Shown: positions 43,002 through 52,726 of the stretch, piece by piece
Layout: the number at the start of each line of letters is the position of its first letter
How positions within the stretch are numbered: position 1 is the stretch's first letter
DNA from: Cryobacterium adonitolivorans
Lineage (GTDB): Bacteria > Actinomycetota > Actinomycetes > Actinomycetales > Microbacteriaceae
DNA length: 64,000 nt
Direction: 5' to 3'
NCBI RefSeq assembly: GCF_004402695.1
Contig: NZ_SOFL01000012.1
Location: 62,001-126,000, forward strand
Made by a program: the position numbers and the translations under genes
Notes under the pieces: generated by a model
Databases searched by the model: none
The model's input: the letters and a program-made list of their open reading frames with translations, nothing else
Told to the model about the DNA's origin: nothing

Positions 43002-43529
43002 TCAGGTCGCGGCGTCCCAGAAACCCGCGTGCACGTCGGCCGCTTCAGTGACCAGGGCGGGACCGGCGACGATCACGGTGTTGCCGCCGCGGGCGAACAC
43101 CTCCCGGCAGGGCAGGTCGAGCGTCGCTTCCCCGCCCTGATCCGGCACCATCTCGCCGAGCATCTGCTCGGGCAGCGCGTAGGCGACCCGGCCGATCCCC
43201 GCCCAGTAGATGGCGCCGGAGCACATGACGCAGGGTTCGGTGCTCGTGTAGAGGGTACTGGCGCGAAGTTCGTCCCTGGACAGCCGGGCGCTGGCGAGGC
43301 GGACGAGGTTGGTCTCGGCGTGCCCGGTCGGGTCGCCCGCCGTGACCACACTGTTCTGGCCCTCGATGATCGTGCCGTCACCGGCCACCAGGATGGCGCC
43401 GAACGGGTGATTCCCGTTCGCGCGCGCCAGACGCGCCACGTTGATGGCCCGGCCGAGGTACGCCTCGTCGGTCACCGAGATGAGCGTCGGGTCGGCCCGG
43501 ATGTCGCCGCCCGGGTGAGCTCTGTTCAC
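43002..43529 (-). CDS. Zinc-dependent nucleoside/cytidine-type deaminase
   Basis: 175 aa. The deaminase signature TGHAETN (His-Ala-Glu, ~71) and EPCVMCSGAIYWAGI (PCxxC, ~99-102) are complete; the fold matches guanine deaminase and TadA-like enzymes. GNHPFGAILV is the usual substrate-side strand. Whether it acts on guanine, cytosine or tRNA adenosine is open; the context gives no hint. GTG 43529 overlaps the stop of the upstream gene in GTGA, so it is translationally coupled to the 94-aa protein. Confidence 0.9.
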   Translation of the reverse strand: MNRAHPGGDIRADPTLISVTDEAYLGRAINVARLARANGNHPFGAILVAGDGTIIEGQNSVVTAGDPTGHAETNLVRLASARLSRDELRASTLYTSTEPCVMCSGAIYWAGIGRVAYALPEQMLGEMVPDQGGEATLDLPCREVFARGGNTVIVAGPALVTEAADVHAGFWDAAT

Positions 43530-43810
43530 AGGGTGACGTCCGCCACGGTTTCGGTCAGCAGGGCGCGGGGATTGCGCATCAGGGCTACCCCCGGACCCTT
43601 CCAGAGTTCCTCGAGCGCCACCTTCATTTTCTCGGCGTCGGTGCGGGAGTCGAAATCGAGGTCGATCCGCACCGATTCAACGTCGTCGACCGGGCGCATG
43701 ATCCGGAACGAGCTGACGCCGGCGGTCTTGCGTCCGAGCGGATCCGAATCGAACATCTGCTTCCACGCGTCGTAGTCCCGGACGGAGTGTTCGATGTGCA
43801 GGGTGAACAT
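43526..43810 (-). CDS. Small hypothetical protein, ferredoxin-like (dimeric alpha-beta barrel) fold
   Basis: 94 aa. FTLHIEHSVRDYDAWKQMFDSD, then SFRIMRPVDD and VRIDLDFDSRTDAEKMKVALEELW follow the beta-alpha-beta-beta-alpha-beta order of small ABM/EthD-like proteins. No catalytic residue is obvious. GAGG lies 6 nt upstream of ATG 43810. Its stop overlaps the GTG start of the deaminase in a 4-nt GTGA, so the two form an operon. Confidence 0.7.
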   Translation of the reverse strand: MFTLHIEHSVRDYDAWKQMFDSDPLGRKTAGVSSFRIMRPVDDVESVRIDLDFDSRTDAEKMKVALEELWKGPGVALMRNPRALLTETVADVTL

Positions 43811-43895
43811 GAGAATCCTCGATTCCGCCGGCGCCACGGCAGGCCGGCACGCGGACATCGTAGCCCGGCTGGCACCGTCGGGAGGGGCGAGAATA

Positions 43896-43971
43896 TGGGG
43901 CCGGCCACGGGACTTGAACCCGTAACCCCCACTTTACAAGAGTGGTGCGCTACCAATTGCGCCAGGCCGGC
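43896..43971 (-). tRNA. tRNA-Thr(UGU)
   Basis: From 43971 on the minus strand: acceptor GCCGGCC paired with GGCCGGC, D-stem GCGC/GCGC, anticodon stem CCACT/AGTGG with loop CTTGTAA (anticodon TGT), T-stem ACGGG/CCCGT with TTCAAGT loop. CCA is encoded (43896-43898). The discriminator is C. Confidence 0.96.
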
Positions 43972-44074
43972 ATGAGGCGATCGAACTGCCTCGAGCCTTC
44001 ATCCTAAATCACCCGACGACCGGATGCCGACGCAATCAGGTGTCGGCCCGGCATCCGGCCCGGGAAACGACCGG

Positions 44075-44992
44075 CTACCCGGCCGTCGTCGGGGTGGGGG
44101 TCGGCGTCGAGGTGGAGTACGCCTCGCTGGCGGCCTGCAGCACGAAGGCCGCGAATTCCTTGGGGTCTTCCAGCGCTCCCACGTACTGCTTGCCGTTCAC
44201 GAGCACCGTCGGGGTTCCCGTGATCGCTTCGAGGGAGGACGAGTTCGGGATCGGTCCGCTCAGCGCCCGGTCCGTGGCGGCCAGCACCCAGGACTTGAAC
44301 GTGGTCTCGTCGATGCACTCGTTGATCGCGGTGAGCTTCTCCGACACCCCGGAACTCTTCACGATCCCCTTGATCTCATCGTCGCTCAGGCCGGCGGTGC
44401 CTTCTACGGGCTGCGCCTCGAAGAGCGCCGAGTTGAACGCGAGGAAGTCGTCCGGGGAGGAATCCGCCACGCACGCAGCCGCGTTCGCGGCGCGCAGCGA
44501 GTACTGGGTGCCCGCGGACTTGCTGGTCAGGATCGAGATCGGGTGCACTTCCACTGTGGCGGCACCCGAGTCGACCCACTGGGAGATCTGCTCGGCGTTG
44601 GTGGTTTCGAAGGTGCCACAGAACGGGCAGAGGTAGTCGACGTAGACACGAATGTCAGGGATGTTGCCGGTAGCGTCCGGAGTGGACGGCACCGGATCGG
44701 CACCCGGCTGCAGAGCCGGGGTGCTCACGGCGGTCAACCCCTCGCCGACAAGGAGGCCGTCACTGGCCATGTTGCGCGGGCCGGGACCGGCCGGCTGAAC
44801 GGAGTTGACGATGATCAGGACGATGGCCGTCACAACGGCCACGGCGGCAATGGCGATGCCGCCCTGCAGGAACACCCGGTTGCGACGGTCCCGCCTCTTC
44901 TGTTCCACTCGAATCTGTGCTGCCTTCGTGCGTGCTGCGTCGCGACGCTGATTCTTCGAGGGACGAGAGTCGCCTGGGCCGCCAGTTGTCAT
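44075..44992 (-). CDS. DsbA-family thiol-disulfide oxidoreductase, membrane anchored
   Basis: 305 aa. A basic cytoplasmic N-terminus rich in Arg/Lys (about 1-40), a transmembrane helix at about 42-64 (VFLQGGIAIAAVAVVTAIVLIIV), a Pro-rich linker, then a thioredoxin fold with the active site YLCPFCGTF (CPFC ~123) and a cis-Pro loop ITGTPTVLVNGK (~262). Two further cysteines in AAACVAD and INECIDE may form a structural pair. It should oxidise or shuffle disulfides outside the membrane. Ends in a Thr/Pro tail. GGAG lies about 10 nt before ATG 44992. Divergent from the ABC ATPase. Confidence 0.9.
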   Translation of the reverse strand: MTTGGPGDSRPSKNQRRDAARTKAAQIRVEQKRRDRRNRVFLQGGIAIAAVAVVTAIVLIIVNSVQPAGPGPRNMASDGLLVGEGLTAVSTPALQPGADPVPSTPDATGNIPDIRVYVDYLCPFCGTFETTNAEQISQWVDSGAATVEVHPISILTSKSAGTQYSLRAANAAACVADSSPDDFLAFNSALFEAQPVEGTAGLSDDEIKGIVKSSGVSEKLTAINECIDETTFKSWVLAATDRALSGPIPNSSSLEAITGTPTVLVNGKQYVGALEDPKEFAAFVLQAASEAYSTSTPTPTPTTAG

Positions 44993-45278
44993 GGATAATC
45001 GCTCCGAGTTGAGGGGGGTGCGCTCGCGGATATGCGCGGTAGCACTCCAAATAGTAGGTCCCCAGTCTGGGAAATAACCAACCGGCGCCTCCCAGCGTGC
45101 TCACGGCGGGCTCACCGGGTCTGATCGGCGCGCGGTGGGCGGCCAATTCAGCGAACACGCATCCCGGGCATGCCATACTGGGAAGGTCTTGCGCTGGCGC
45201 TACGTCAGCCGGACAGGCAAATCCCATCACAACGGATCGTCCGGCACGTACCTGCCGGTGAAGGAGAATAACGAAATA
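44993..45278. promoter_or_regulatory. Divergent intergenic region, DsbA-like / ABC ATPase
   Basis: 286 bp. The ABC gene has the ribosome site AAGGAGAA at 45261-45268. CATACT at 45174-45179 could be its -10 box. Nothing else recognisable. Confidence 0.35.
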
Positions 45279-46376
45279 ATGGCTTCAGTAACCTTTGACA
45301 AGGCCACCCGTCTGTACCCCGGTTCCACCCGCCCCGCGGTCGATCACCTCGATCTGTCGGTCGCCGATGGTGAGTTCCTCGTCCTCGTCGGCCCGTCCGG
45401 CTGCGGAAAGTCCACCTCGCTGCGCATGCTCGCCGGCCTCGAAGAGGTCAACGACGGCGACATCTTCATCGGTGAGCGCAACGTCACCGACGTTCCCCCG
45501 AAGGACCGTGACATCGCCATGGTCTTCCAGAATTACGCGCTGTACCCGCACATGACCGTCGCCGAGAACATGGGCTTCGCGCTCAAGATCGCCGGCGTCA
45601 ACAAGGACGAGCGCGCCACCCGCGTTCTCGAGGCCGCCAAGCTGCTCGACCTCGAGCCCTACCTCAGCCGCAAGCCGAAGGCCCTCTCCGGTGGCCAGCG
45701 TCAGCGTGTTGCCATGGGTCGCGCCATCGTGCGTCAGCCCCAGGTGTTCCTCATGGATGAGCCGCTGTCGAACCTCGACGCCAAGCTGCGCGTGCAGACC
45801 CGTACCCAGATCGCGTCGCTGCAGCGTCGCCTGGGCGTCACTACGGTCTACGTCACCCACGACCAGACCGAGGCGCTCACCATGGGTGACCGCATCGCCG
45901 TTCTCAAGGATGGCGTCCTGCAGCAGGTCGGCACCCCGCGCGACCTGTACGCCAAGCCGAACAACGTCTTCGTTGCCGGCTTCATCGGCAGCCCGGCCAT
46001 GAACCTGTTCCTGGCCGACGCCGTCGACGGCGGCATCAAGTTCGGCACCGCCACGGTTCCCGTGCAGCGCGACACCCTCGCCGGTGCCACCGGCTCGAAG
46101 GTCACCATCGGCGTTCGCCCCGAGGACATCCACCTGTCGACCACGGTGGGCGAAGGCCTCGCCGTTGACGTCGACCTAGTCGAGGAGCTCGGCGCCGACG
46201 GTTACCTCTACGGCCACTCCACGGTCGAGGGGAAGCGCACCGACATCGTCGCCCGCGTCGATGGCCGCTCGCACCCGTCCGCCGGCGACACGGTCTACCT
46301 GACCCCGACGCCGAATCACCTGCACGTGTTCGACGCAGAGACCGGCCTCCGTCTCGGCGGCGCCGTCAGCGACTAA
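45279..46376 (+). CDS. MsiK/UgpC/MalK-type sugar ABC transporter ATPase
   Basis: 365 aa. Walker A GPSGCGKST (~38), Q-loop VFQNYALYPHMTV (~82), signature LSGGQRQRVAMGRA (~133), Walker B VFLMDEPLSNLD (~155), switch His in VTHDQTEAL (~190), then a TOBE-type regulatory domain (~240-365). It is the multi-substrate sugar ATPase type (MsmK/MsiK/UgpC). No permease or binding protein lies near, which fits actinobacterial MsiK, a shared ATPase that energises many sugar importers. ATG 45279 is fixed by AAGGAGAA. A strong terminator follows at 46391, so it is transcribed alone. Confidence 0.93.
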   Translation: MASVTFDKATRLYPGSTRPAVDHLDLSVADGEFLVLVGPSGCGKSTSLRMLAGLEEVNDGDIFIGERNVTDVPPKDRDIAMVFQNYALYPHMTVAENMGFALKIAGVNKDERATRVLEAAKLLDLEPYLSRKPKALSGGQRQRVAMGRAIVRQPQVFLMDEPLSNLDAKLRVQTRTQIASLQRRLGVTTVYVTHDQTEALTMGDRIAVLKDGVLQQVGTPRDLYAKPNNVFVAGFIGSPAMNLFLADAVDGGIKFGTATVPVQRDTLAGATGSKVTIGVRPEDIHLSTTVGEGLAVDVDLVEELGADGYLYGHSTVEGKRTDIVARVDGRSHPSAGDTVYLTPTPNHLHVFDAETGLRLGGAVSD

Positions 46377-46390
46377 GTTCCGTTCGACAT

Positions 46391-46421
46391 ACTCGACCGC
46401 CGGCAGTTTCGGCGGTCGAGT
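46391..46421 (+). terminator. Terminator after the MsiK-type ATPase
   Basis: A 12-bp perfect stem (46391-46402 with 46410-46421) and 7-nt loop, followed by TTTGTC. Confidence 0.8.
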
Positions 46422-46531
46422 TTGTCATATCGGCGGCCGGTTTCCCACCGGCGCCGTTTCCGCGCCTTCGAGCCGATTCCGGCCGGGGCGGCTTGCGGCC
46501 CTGACGGGCCTTTTCGATAGTTAGGCTCCTC

Positions 46532-47842
46532 ATGAGCGGTTCTCTCAACATCACCTCCGCCACGGCCGATCCGGCCCTGCTCGACCTTCCCTGGAACGTT
46601 CCGCTGGACGCCTGGCCGAACGAGAACATCGCCTCGCTGCCCAAGGGCCTCTCGCGGCACCTTGTGCGCTTCGCCCACCTCAGTGGCCGGGTCGTCGCCA
46701 TCAAGGAGACCACCAGCGAGATGGCCAAGCGCGAGTACGAGATGCTCCGCACCCTGCAGAGCCTGGAGATCCCCTGCGTCGAACCGCTCGCGGTGATCAC
46801 GAACCGCACCGACGAAGACGGTGACCCGCTCAACTCGGTGCTCGTGACCCGGCACCTCAAGTTCTCGCTGCCCTACCGGGCGCTGTACTCCCAGGCCCTG
46901 CGCCCCGACACCGCCACCCGCCTGGTTGACGCCCTCGCCCTCCTGCTGGTGCGGGTGCACATGGTGGGCCTGTTCTGGGGCGACGTGTCGCTGTCGAATA
47001 CGCTTTTCCGTCGCGATGCCGGCGCTTTCGCCGCGTACCTCGTCGACGCCGAGACCGGTCAGCTCTACCCCGGCGGCCTGTCGAATGGGCAGCGCGAGAA
47101 CGACCTGGAAATCGCCCGGGTGAACATCGCCGGCGAACTGATGGACCTCGAGGCCGGCGGCCGCGTGGCCGACGAGCTCGACCCGGTCAACGTGAGCAAC
47201 GGCATCGTTGCCGCGTACCGGCTGCTGTGGAAGGAGCTCACCGGTTCCGAGTCCTTCGCGAGCAGCGAGCGCTGGCGCATCACCGAGCGCGTCGAACGCC
47301 TCAACCACCTCGGCTTCGACATCGAGGAACTCGCGATCAAGACCGATGAGTTCGGCACGACGGTGCGCATCCAGCCCAAGGTCGTCGACGCCGGCCACCA
47401 CCAGCGCCGGCTGCTGCGCCTCACCGGCCTCGACGCCGAGGAGAACCAGGCCCGCCGCCTGCTCAACGACCTCGACTCCTACGGCGTCGCCTACGGCAAC
47501 CCCGACGCCGACGAGGAGATGATGGCGCACGAGTGGCTGGTGCGGGTCTTCGAGCCCGTCGTGCGCGCCATCCCCCGCGAGCTCAAGGGCAAGCTCGAGC
47601 CCGCGGAGGTGTTCCACCAGCTGCTCGACCACCGCTGGTACATGGCGCAGAACGCGAACAGGGATATCCCGCTGGCCGAGGCCGTCACCTCATACGTGCA
47701 GGATGTGCTGCGTCACCGCCGCGACGAGGCCACCGTGATCGACCCGGCCACCACGCCGATCGACGTGCAGGAACCCGACGACGAAGACATCGACGCTGAC
47801 GAGGTCGGCGCCGACGCCGACGATTGGCGCCTGAACGTCTAA
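46532..47842 (+). CDS. DUF4032 protein with kinase-like domain
   Basis: 436 aa. The N-terminal half looks like an atypical kinase of the Kdo/WaaP group: VVAIKETT (Lys ~60), GLFWGDVSLSNTLF (catalytic GD and N, ~150) and AYLVDAETG (DFG-equivalent, ~172). Residues about 230-395 form the DUF4032 domain (GSESFASSERWRITERVERL to QLLDHRWYMAQNANRDIPL). The last 35 residues are very acidic (PDDEDIDADEVGADADD). The substrate is unknown; small-molecule or sugar phosphorylation is plausible by family. No Shine-Dalgarno, so possibly leaderless. It is downstream of, but terminated from, the ABC ATPase. Confidence 0.85.
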   Translation: MSGSLNITSATADPALLDLPWNVPLDAWPNENIASLPKGLSRHLVRFAHLSGRVVAIKETTSEMAKREYEMLRTLQSLEIPCVEPLAVITNRTDEDGDPLNSVLVTRHLKFSLPYRALYSQALRPDTATRLVDALALLLVRVHMVGLFWGDVSLSNTLFRRDAGAFAAYLVDAETGQLYPGGLSNGQRENDLEIARVNIAGELMDLEAGGRVADELDPVNVSNGIVAAYRLLWKELTGSESFASSERWRITERVERLNHLGFDIEELAIKTDEFGTTVRIQPKVVDAGHHQRRLLRLTGLDAEENQARRLLNDLDSYGVAYGNPDADEEMMAHEWLVRVFEPVVRAIPRELKGKLEPAEVFHQLLDHRWYMAQNANRDIPLAEAVTSYVQDVLRHRRDEATVIDPATTPIDVQEPDDEDIDADEVGADADDWRLNV

Positions 47843-47876
47843 CCACGCTTGCTCGCAGCCCGCCTGAGTTGCGCCA

Positions 47877-47915
47877 AAATGCCCCTTCAGCCCGTCCGAA
47901 GGGGCATTTTGAGCG
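47877..47915 (+). terminator. Terminator after the DUF4032 gene
   Basis: AAAATGCCCCTTC and GAAGGGGCATTTT form a 13-bp stem around an 8-base loop, giving TTTT after the hairpin. Almost the same stem sequence is used at 53301-53335. Confidence 0.8.
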
Positions 47916-47922
47916 CTCAGAC

Positions 47923-48048
47923 GACACTTCGGGCCCGTTACGGAGCCCGCGACGGGCACCAAGTGCCCTCTCGCGGGAACAACCCTCGCGAGGTGACACT
48001 TGGGGCCCGCCATGCCGCCCGTCAGGGGCCTCAAGTGTCCTCTCGCGG
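47923..48048. repeat. Tandem pair of GACACTT...AAGTG elements, 72 bp offset
   Basis: Unit A (47923-47977) and unit B (47995-48048) share GACACTT(C/G)GGGCCCG, then AGTG(C/T)CCTCTCGCGGG at the end, and differ more in the middle. Each unit is itself a dyad (GACACTT against AAGTG(C/T)C). Between them CTCGCGAG words add further pairing. 47843-48199 otherwise holds no gene. Confidence 0.65.
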
Positions 48049-48140
48049 GCGCAGGGTGGACGCGTGGGCGGGATGCGTCGAGGTGGCGCGCGCGAGGCGG
48101 GCGGTCGGGAGGGCATGGTGCAGGGGTGACTCAACGAGAA

Positions 48141-48178
48141 ACGGCGCAGATCCTCCCGGAGGGGAGGATCTGCGCCGT
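48141..48178 (-). terminator. Terminator after rlmB
   Basis: 16-bp perfect stem (48141-48156 with 48163-48178) and six-base loop, 22 bp past the rlmB stop. On the minus strand it is followed by TTCTCGTT. Confidence 0.8.
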
Positions 48179-48199
48179 AGCGCGGGCGCTGCTGGGCGG

Positions 48200-49282
48200 T
48201 TAGGCCTTCGCGGCGGCCTTGGCCGCGAGGGCGTCGGCGCGTAGCTTGGAGATCTCGTACAGGGTGACGCCGGCGGCGATTCCGGCGTTCAGCGACTCGG
48301 TGTTCGCGTTGATCGGGATCGACACGATGGCGTCGCAGGTTTCGGTGACGAGGCGGGACAGGCCCTTGCCCTCGCTGCCGACGACCACGACGATGGGACG
48401 CTCGGCAAAGCCGAGGCCCAGCTCGGGCAGCACGGTGTCGCCGCCGCCGTCCAGGCCGATCACGAGCATGCCGCGCTCCTTGAGCGCCTTGAGCGTCTGG
48501 GTGAGGTTGCTCGCCATGGCCACGGGCAGCCGAGCGGCCGCTCCTGCCGAGGTCTTCCAGGCCGACGCCGTGACACCGACGGAACGGCGCTGCGGCACGA
48601 TGATGCCGTGGCCGCCGAACGCGGCGGTGGAGCGGATGATCGCACCGAGGTTGCGCGGGTCGGTGATGCCGTCCAGCGCCACGAACAACGGCTTGTGGCC
48701 GCGGCTGATGGTGAGGTCGAGCAGCTCGATCGGGTGCGCGTACTCGTACGCGGGCACCTTGAGGGCGAGGCCCTGGTGCACCGCGTCCTTGCCGGCGAGC
48801 CGGTCGATCTCGGGGCGCATGACCTCGAGCACCGGGATGTTGCGGGTCGTGGCGAGTTTAAGCACTTCCTTGACCCGGTCATCCATTTCGATGCGCGTGG
48901 CCACGTACAGAGCAGACGCCGGGATCTTGGCGCGCAGCGCCTCGAGCACCGAGTTGCGGCCGGTGACGACCTCGAACTCGGCATCCGACTTCGCCTTGCG
49001 GGTGGACGAACCGCCGCCGCCGGTGTTGCCGGTGCCGGTGTTGCGGCCGGCGCGCGGGGCGCCGGAGCCGCCAGGGGCGCGGCTGCGCCCGCCGCCGGCC
49101 GCGGTGAAGCGGTCCTTGGCAGCCTTGGCCTTGCCCGCGGGGTGGTACGGACGGTCTTCGGCCTTAGGGGTGGGCTTCTTGCCCTCGAGGGCCTGACGGC
49201 CCTGGCCGCCGGAACCGACCTGCGGTCCCCTGCTGCCCTTGCGCACCGCGCCGGTGCGCGACTTGCGATCTGTGTTCTTCAT
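48200..49282 (-). CDS. rlmB: 23S rRNA (guanosine(2251)-2'-O)-methyltransferase
   Basis: 360 aa. The SpoU/TrmH-type knotted methyltransferase domain shows motif 1 [17 protein letters not shown] (~208), motif 2 [12 protein letters not shown] (~303) and motif 3 [18 protein letters not shown] (~325). An L30e-like substrate-binding domain ([21 protein letters not shown]) lies before it. It methylates G2251 of 23S rRNA. The first 95 residues are a disordered Gly/Arg/Lys-rich extension absent in E. coli RlmB and typical of actinobacterial copies. The ATG overlaps the cysS stop by one base (TGATG). Confidence 0.93.
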   Translation of the reverse strand: MKNTDRKSRTGAVRKGSRGPQVGSGGQGRQALEGKKPTPKAEDRPYHPAGKAKAAKDRFTAAGGGRSRAPGGSGAPRAGRNTGTGNTGGGGSSTRKAKSDAEFEVVTGRNSVLEALRAKIPASALYVATRIEMDDRVKEVLKLATTRNIPVLEVMRPEIDRLAGKDAVHQGLALKVPAYEYAHPIELLDLTISRGHKPLFVALDGITDPRNLGAIIRSTAAFGGHGIIVPQRRSVGVTASAWKTSAGAAARLPVAMASNLTQTLKALKERGMLVIGLDGGGDTVLPELGLGFAERPIVVVVGSEGKGLSRLVTETCDAIVSIPINANTESLNAGIAAGVTLYEISKLRADALAAKAAAKA

Positions 49283-50691
49283 CAGTCAAAACTCCAATGT
49301 GCACCCGATGGGGTGTCTTCGATGGTAATGCCGGCGGCGACGAGCTCGTCCCGGATACGGTCTGCGGCCGCGTAGTCGCGGCTCTGCCTGGCGGTCTCCC
49401 GGTCGTCGAGCAGGCGCTCGACGAGGGCGGTGAGGGCCACCATGGCGGGTTCATCGGTCGCGACGGCCCAGCCGGGCGACAGTGGGTTGATGCCGAGGAC
49501 CTCGCTCATCGCGAGCACCTGGCCGCGCGCGGCCGCGGCCGCGTGCAGGTCTTCGGCGTCGAGGGCCGCGTTGCCGGCGCGCACGGTGTCGTGCAGCACG
49601 CCGAGCGCCTGCGGTACCGCGAGGTCGTCGTCCATGGCGGTGGCGAAGTCATCCGGCACGATCTCGACGCCGGACCCGGCGAAGCGGGTGTCGGCCAGGC
49701 GCCGGTCGGCACGGTCGAGGAAACTCTCGATGCGTTCGAGGGCGGCCTCGGCCTCGGCCAGCGAACCCCCGTGGAAGTCGAGGGTGGACCGGTAGTGCGC
49801 GGCGCCCAGGTAGTAGCGAACCACAATGGCGCGGGCCTGGTCGAGCAGCTCCGCCGCGTACACGGAGTTGCCGAGCGACTTGGACATCTTCTGACCCTCG
49901 GTGTTGACCAGGCCGTTGTGCACCCAGAAGTTCGCAAAGGCGTCACCGGCGGCGGTGGACTGGGCCAGCTCGTTCTCGTGGTGCGGGAAGCGCAGGTCGA
50001 GGCCTCCGCCGTGGATATCGAAGTGCGGGCCGAGGTAGCGGGCGGCCATGGCGGAGCATTCGATGTGCCAGCCGGGCCGGCCGGAACCCCATGGGGAGGC
50101 CCAGGCCGACGTGGCCGGTTCGTCGGCCTTGTGGCCCTTCCACAGGGCGAAGTCGCGGGCGTCGCGTTTGCCGCGCGGGTCGGCGTCGGTGGCCGCCTCC
50201 ATGTTGTCGGGGTTCTGACGGGTGAGCTCACCGTAGGCCGGCCAGCTGCGGGTGTCGAAGTAGACGTCGCCGGAGTCGTCGGCGGCCGGGTAGGCGTGAC
50301 CGTTGCCGACGAGACGGCCGATGATGTCCTGCATCTCCTGCACGCTCGCGGTGGCGCGGGGTTCGTAGGTCGGCGCGAGGATGCCCAACCGCTGGTAGCC
50401 GGCGGTGAACTCGAGCTCGAAACGGTACGCGAGCGCCCACCACTGTTCGGTGGTGCCCTTCGCGTTCAGCAAGATCTTGTCGTCGATGTCGGTGACATTG
50501 CGGATAAAGGTGACGTCGTTTCCGCGGTAGCTGAGCCAGCGGCGCAGCTGGTCGTAGACCAGGGCGCTGCGCAGGTGGCCGATGTGCGGCGACGACTGCA
50601 CCGTGGGTCCGCAGACGTAGATTCCCACCTTGCCTGGAACGATCGGCAGGAAATCGCGAAGGGCCTGGGCCTTCGAGTCGTATAGTCGCAT
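49282..50691 (-). CDS. cysS: Cysteinyl-tRNA synthetase
   Basis: 469 aa class I synthetase charging tRNA-Cys. [15 protein letters not shown] holds the first zinc Cys and the HIGH motif (~36), WHIECSAM (~210) and HHENELAQ give the other zinc ligands, and KMSKSLGN (~268) is the KMSKS loop. The DALR-like C-terminal domain is intact. ATG 50691 is used; GTG 50697 would add two residues and neither has a strong ribosome site. It follows ispDF by about 15 nt and overlaps rlmB, so ispDF-cysS-rlmB is one operon, as in other actinobacteria. Confidence 0.96.
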   Translation of the reverse strand: MRLYDSKAQALRDFLPIVPGKVGIYVCGPTVQSSPHIGHLRSALVYDQLRRWLSYRGNDVTFIRNVTDIDDKILLNAKGTTEQWWALAYRFELEFTAGYQRLGILAPTYEPRATASVQEMQDIIGRLVGNGHAYPAADDSGDVYFDTRSWPAYGELTRQNPDNMEAATDADPRGKRDARDFALWKGHKADEPATSAWASPWGSGRPGWHIECSAMAARYLGPHFDIHGGGLDLRFPHHENELAQSTAAGDAFANFWVHNGLVNTEGQKMSKSLGNSVYAAELLDQARAIVVRYYLGAAHYRSTLDFHGGSLAEAEAALERIESFLDRADRRLADTRFAGSGVEIVPDDFATAMDDDLAVPQALGVLHDTVRAGNAALDAEDLHAAAAARGQVLAMSEVLGINPLSPGWAVATDEPAMVALTALVERLLDDRETARQSRDYAAADRIRDELVAAGITIEDTPSGAHWSFD

Positions 50692-50706
50692 GCTCACTGG
50701 TTCAGT

Positions 50707-51948
50707 TTAGGCGAGAGCCGGTCGGATGCCCGGGTGGACCTGTTCCGGTATGAGGAGTGCGGTGGCCAGCGCGGCGATGCCCTCACCGCGCCCGGTGAAG
50801 CCCAGCGCGTCGGTCGTGGTGGCCGACACCGACACCGGGGCGTGCAGGATGGCGGCGAGCAGTTCCTGTGCCTCGACCCGGCGCGGGGCGAGCTTGGGGC
50901 GGTTGCCGATGATCTGCACGGTGACGTTGCCGACCCGATAGCCGGCCTCGGTGACCAGGCGCAGGGTTTCGGTGAGGAACACCTCGCCGTGCGCGTCGGT
51001 GAGGCGGGGGTCAGCGGTGCCGAAGACCTGGCCGATGTCGCCCAGGGCTGCTGCGGCGAGCAGCGCGTCGCAGATGGCGTGCACGGCGGCGTCGCCGTCG
51101 CTGTGCCCGGACAGACCCCGCTCCCCCGGCCAGTGCAGGCCGGCCAGCCATAGCTCGCTGGTGTCGTCGAAGGCGTGCACGTCCAGGCCGGTGCCCACCC
51201 GCGAGTCGGCGGATACCGGTGCGCCCGCGGCGTCGCCGAGCAGGAGTTCGGCGCGGCGCAGGTCCCAGGCCGTGGTGACCTTGAACGCCAGCGGGTCGCC
51301 GGGGATGACGGTGACGGCGTTGCCGGCCGCGGCGACCAGCGCCGCGTCGTCGGTGAGATCCTGCGCATCCGTGGCCGGCAGGCCGGCGGCCCAGGCGAAG
51401 GCGGCGTCGAGCATGGTGCGGGGAAAGCCCTGCGGGGTCTGCACGGCGGAGAGTTGTGACCTGTCGACCGTGCCCATGATGGTGGCTGCCGCGTCGACGT
51501 TCTTGATGGTGTCGACCACGGGCAGGCCGGGCACGATGCCGTGGCCGGTGGCGCGCACGGCGGCCACCACGGCGTCGATCAGAACGGAGGGGGTGAGCGC
51601 CCTGGCGGCATCGTGAACGAGCACGACGGTGACTCCGGGGCGCACGTGGGCGAGCCCGCGGGCCACGGACGACTGGCGGGTGTCCCCGCCGGCGACGACG
51701 TCGAGGTACCCGGCGGCGGAACCGGCGACACGGGCGGCGATGGCCCTGGCGTCGGTCAGCTGGGCGTCGGGGGCCACCACGATGACCTGGGCCGGTTCGT
51801 TCAGGCCGAACACTCCGGTGAGGGCGTGCTCGAGGATGCTGCGGTCACCAAGCGGCACGAACGCCTTGGGCTGGTCCCGGCCGAGCCGGCTGCCGCTGCC
51901 GGCGGCGACGACGATGACCGCGACGGCGGCAACCGGAAATTCAGTCAT
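50707..51948 (-). CDS. ispDF: Bifunctional IspD/IspF of the MEP isoprenoid pathway
   Basis: 413 aa. Residues 1-235 are IspD (CTP:MEP cytidylyltransferase): [33 protein letters not shown]. Residues about 250-413 are IspF (2-C-methyl-D-erythritol 2,4-cyclodiphosphate synthase): [25 protein letters not shown] with the zinc His pair, and [18 protein letters not shown]. The fusion joins steps 3 and 5 of the pathway (IspE, step 4, is elsewhere). It makes isoprenoid precursors for carotenoids, quinones and undecaprenyl phosphate. First gene of the ispDF-cysS-rlmB operon. Confidence 0.95.
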   Translation of the reverse strand: MTEFPVAAVAVIVVAAGSGSRLGRDQPKAFVPLGDRSILEHALTGVFGLNEPAQVIVVAPDAQLTDARAIAARVAGSAAGYLDVVAGGDTRQSSVARGLAHVRPGVTVVLVHDAARALTPSVLIDAVVAAVRATGHGIVPGLPVVDTIKNVDAAATIMGTVDRSQLSAVQTPQGFPRTMLDAAFAWAAGLPATDAQDLTDDAALVAAAGNAVTVIPGDPLAFKVTTAWDLRRAELLLGDAAGAPVSADSRVGTGLDVHAFDDTSELWLAGLHWPGERGLSGHSDGDAAVHAICDALLAAAALGDIGQVFGTADPRLTDAHGEVFLTETLRLVTEAGYRVGNVTVQIIGNRPKLAPRRVEAQELLAAILHAPVSVSATTTDALGFTGRGEGIAALATALLIPEQVHPGIRPALA

Positions 51949-52021
51949 GTCTGGAGGCTATCTGGTGGGGCGTGGTGACGCTGGGCGGAAACGGGCGGGG
52001 TGAGGCTGGGCTGGACGTGCG

Positions 52022-52049
52022 AAAGGCGGCACCGCGGGGCGCCGCCTGT
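52022..52049 (-). terminator. Possible terminator after carD
   Basis: AGGCGGC and GCCGCCT form a short stem with a GC-rich loop, 20 bp beyond the carD stop. On the minus strand TTTCG follows. Confidence 0.45.
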
Positions 52050-52066
52050 CGTACGAACAGGTAATA

Positions 52067-52549
52067 CTACGAGGCGAGCACCTCGTCGAGCACCGTTGAC
52101 GCCTGGTCCTCGTCGGTCTTCTCGGCCAGGGCCAGTTCGGAGATGAGGATCTGCCGCGCCTTCGCGAGCATCCGCTTCTCCCCGGCCGACAGGCCGCGGT
52201 CCTGATCCCGGCGCCAGAGGTCGCGCACGACCTCGGACACCTTGATGACATCGCCGCTGGCGAGTTTCTCCAGGTTGGCCTTGTACCGGCGTGACCAGTT
52301 GGTGGGTTCCTCAGTAAACGGAGCCCGCAGGACTTCGAAGACCCGGTCGAGGCCGTCCTGACCGATCACGTCGCGCACACCGACAAGATCGACGTTCTCA
52401 GCCGGCACCTCGATGGTGAGATCCCCCTGAGTGACGTTGAGCTTCAAATACAGTTTTTCTTCACCCTTGATGATGCGAGTTTTCACCTCGGTGATCGTCG
52501 CAGCGCCGTGGTGGGGATAAACGACCGTTTCGCCGACTTCAAATAACAT
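52067..52549 (-). CDS. carD: CarD-family RNA polymerase-binding transcription regulator
   Basis: 160 aa. The N-terminal Tudor-like RNAP-interaction domain ([19 protein letters not shown], with [14 protein letters not shown]) and the C-terminal helical DNA-binding domain ([41 protein letters not shown]) are complete; Trp in [11 protein letters not shown] is the promoter-wedge residue. CarD stabilises open complexes at rRNA and other promoters and is essential in mycobacteria. ATG 52549 is preferred over the start seven codons upstream because the domain begins there. It precedes ispDF on the same strand, as in Mycobacterium. Confidence 0.95.
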   Translation of the reverse strand: MLFEVGETVVYPHHGAATITEVKTRIIKGEEKLYLKLNVTQGDLTIEVPAENVDLVGVRDVIGQDGLDRVFEVLRAPFTEEPTNWSRRYKANLEKLASGDVIKVSEVVRDLWRRDQDRGLSAGEKRMLAKARQILISELALAEKTDEDQASTVLDEVLAS

Positions 52550-52726
52550 GTATTGATATCCCTTCAGCAACGTCTATGATACCACCCCTCCCCGGCACCC
52601 TTTTGAGGGGATATTGGCGGCTCATCAGGGCGCGCCCTGTCCGGCACGATTCCGTAAGGTAAACTCGAGCCAAATCTGCAGCGTTCACGCCACTTGGGCT
52701 GAACGCTGAACTCTTGTGGAGGTCTT

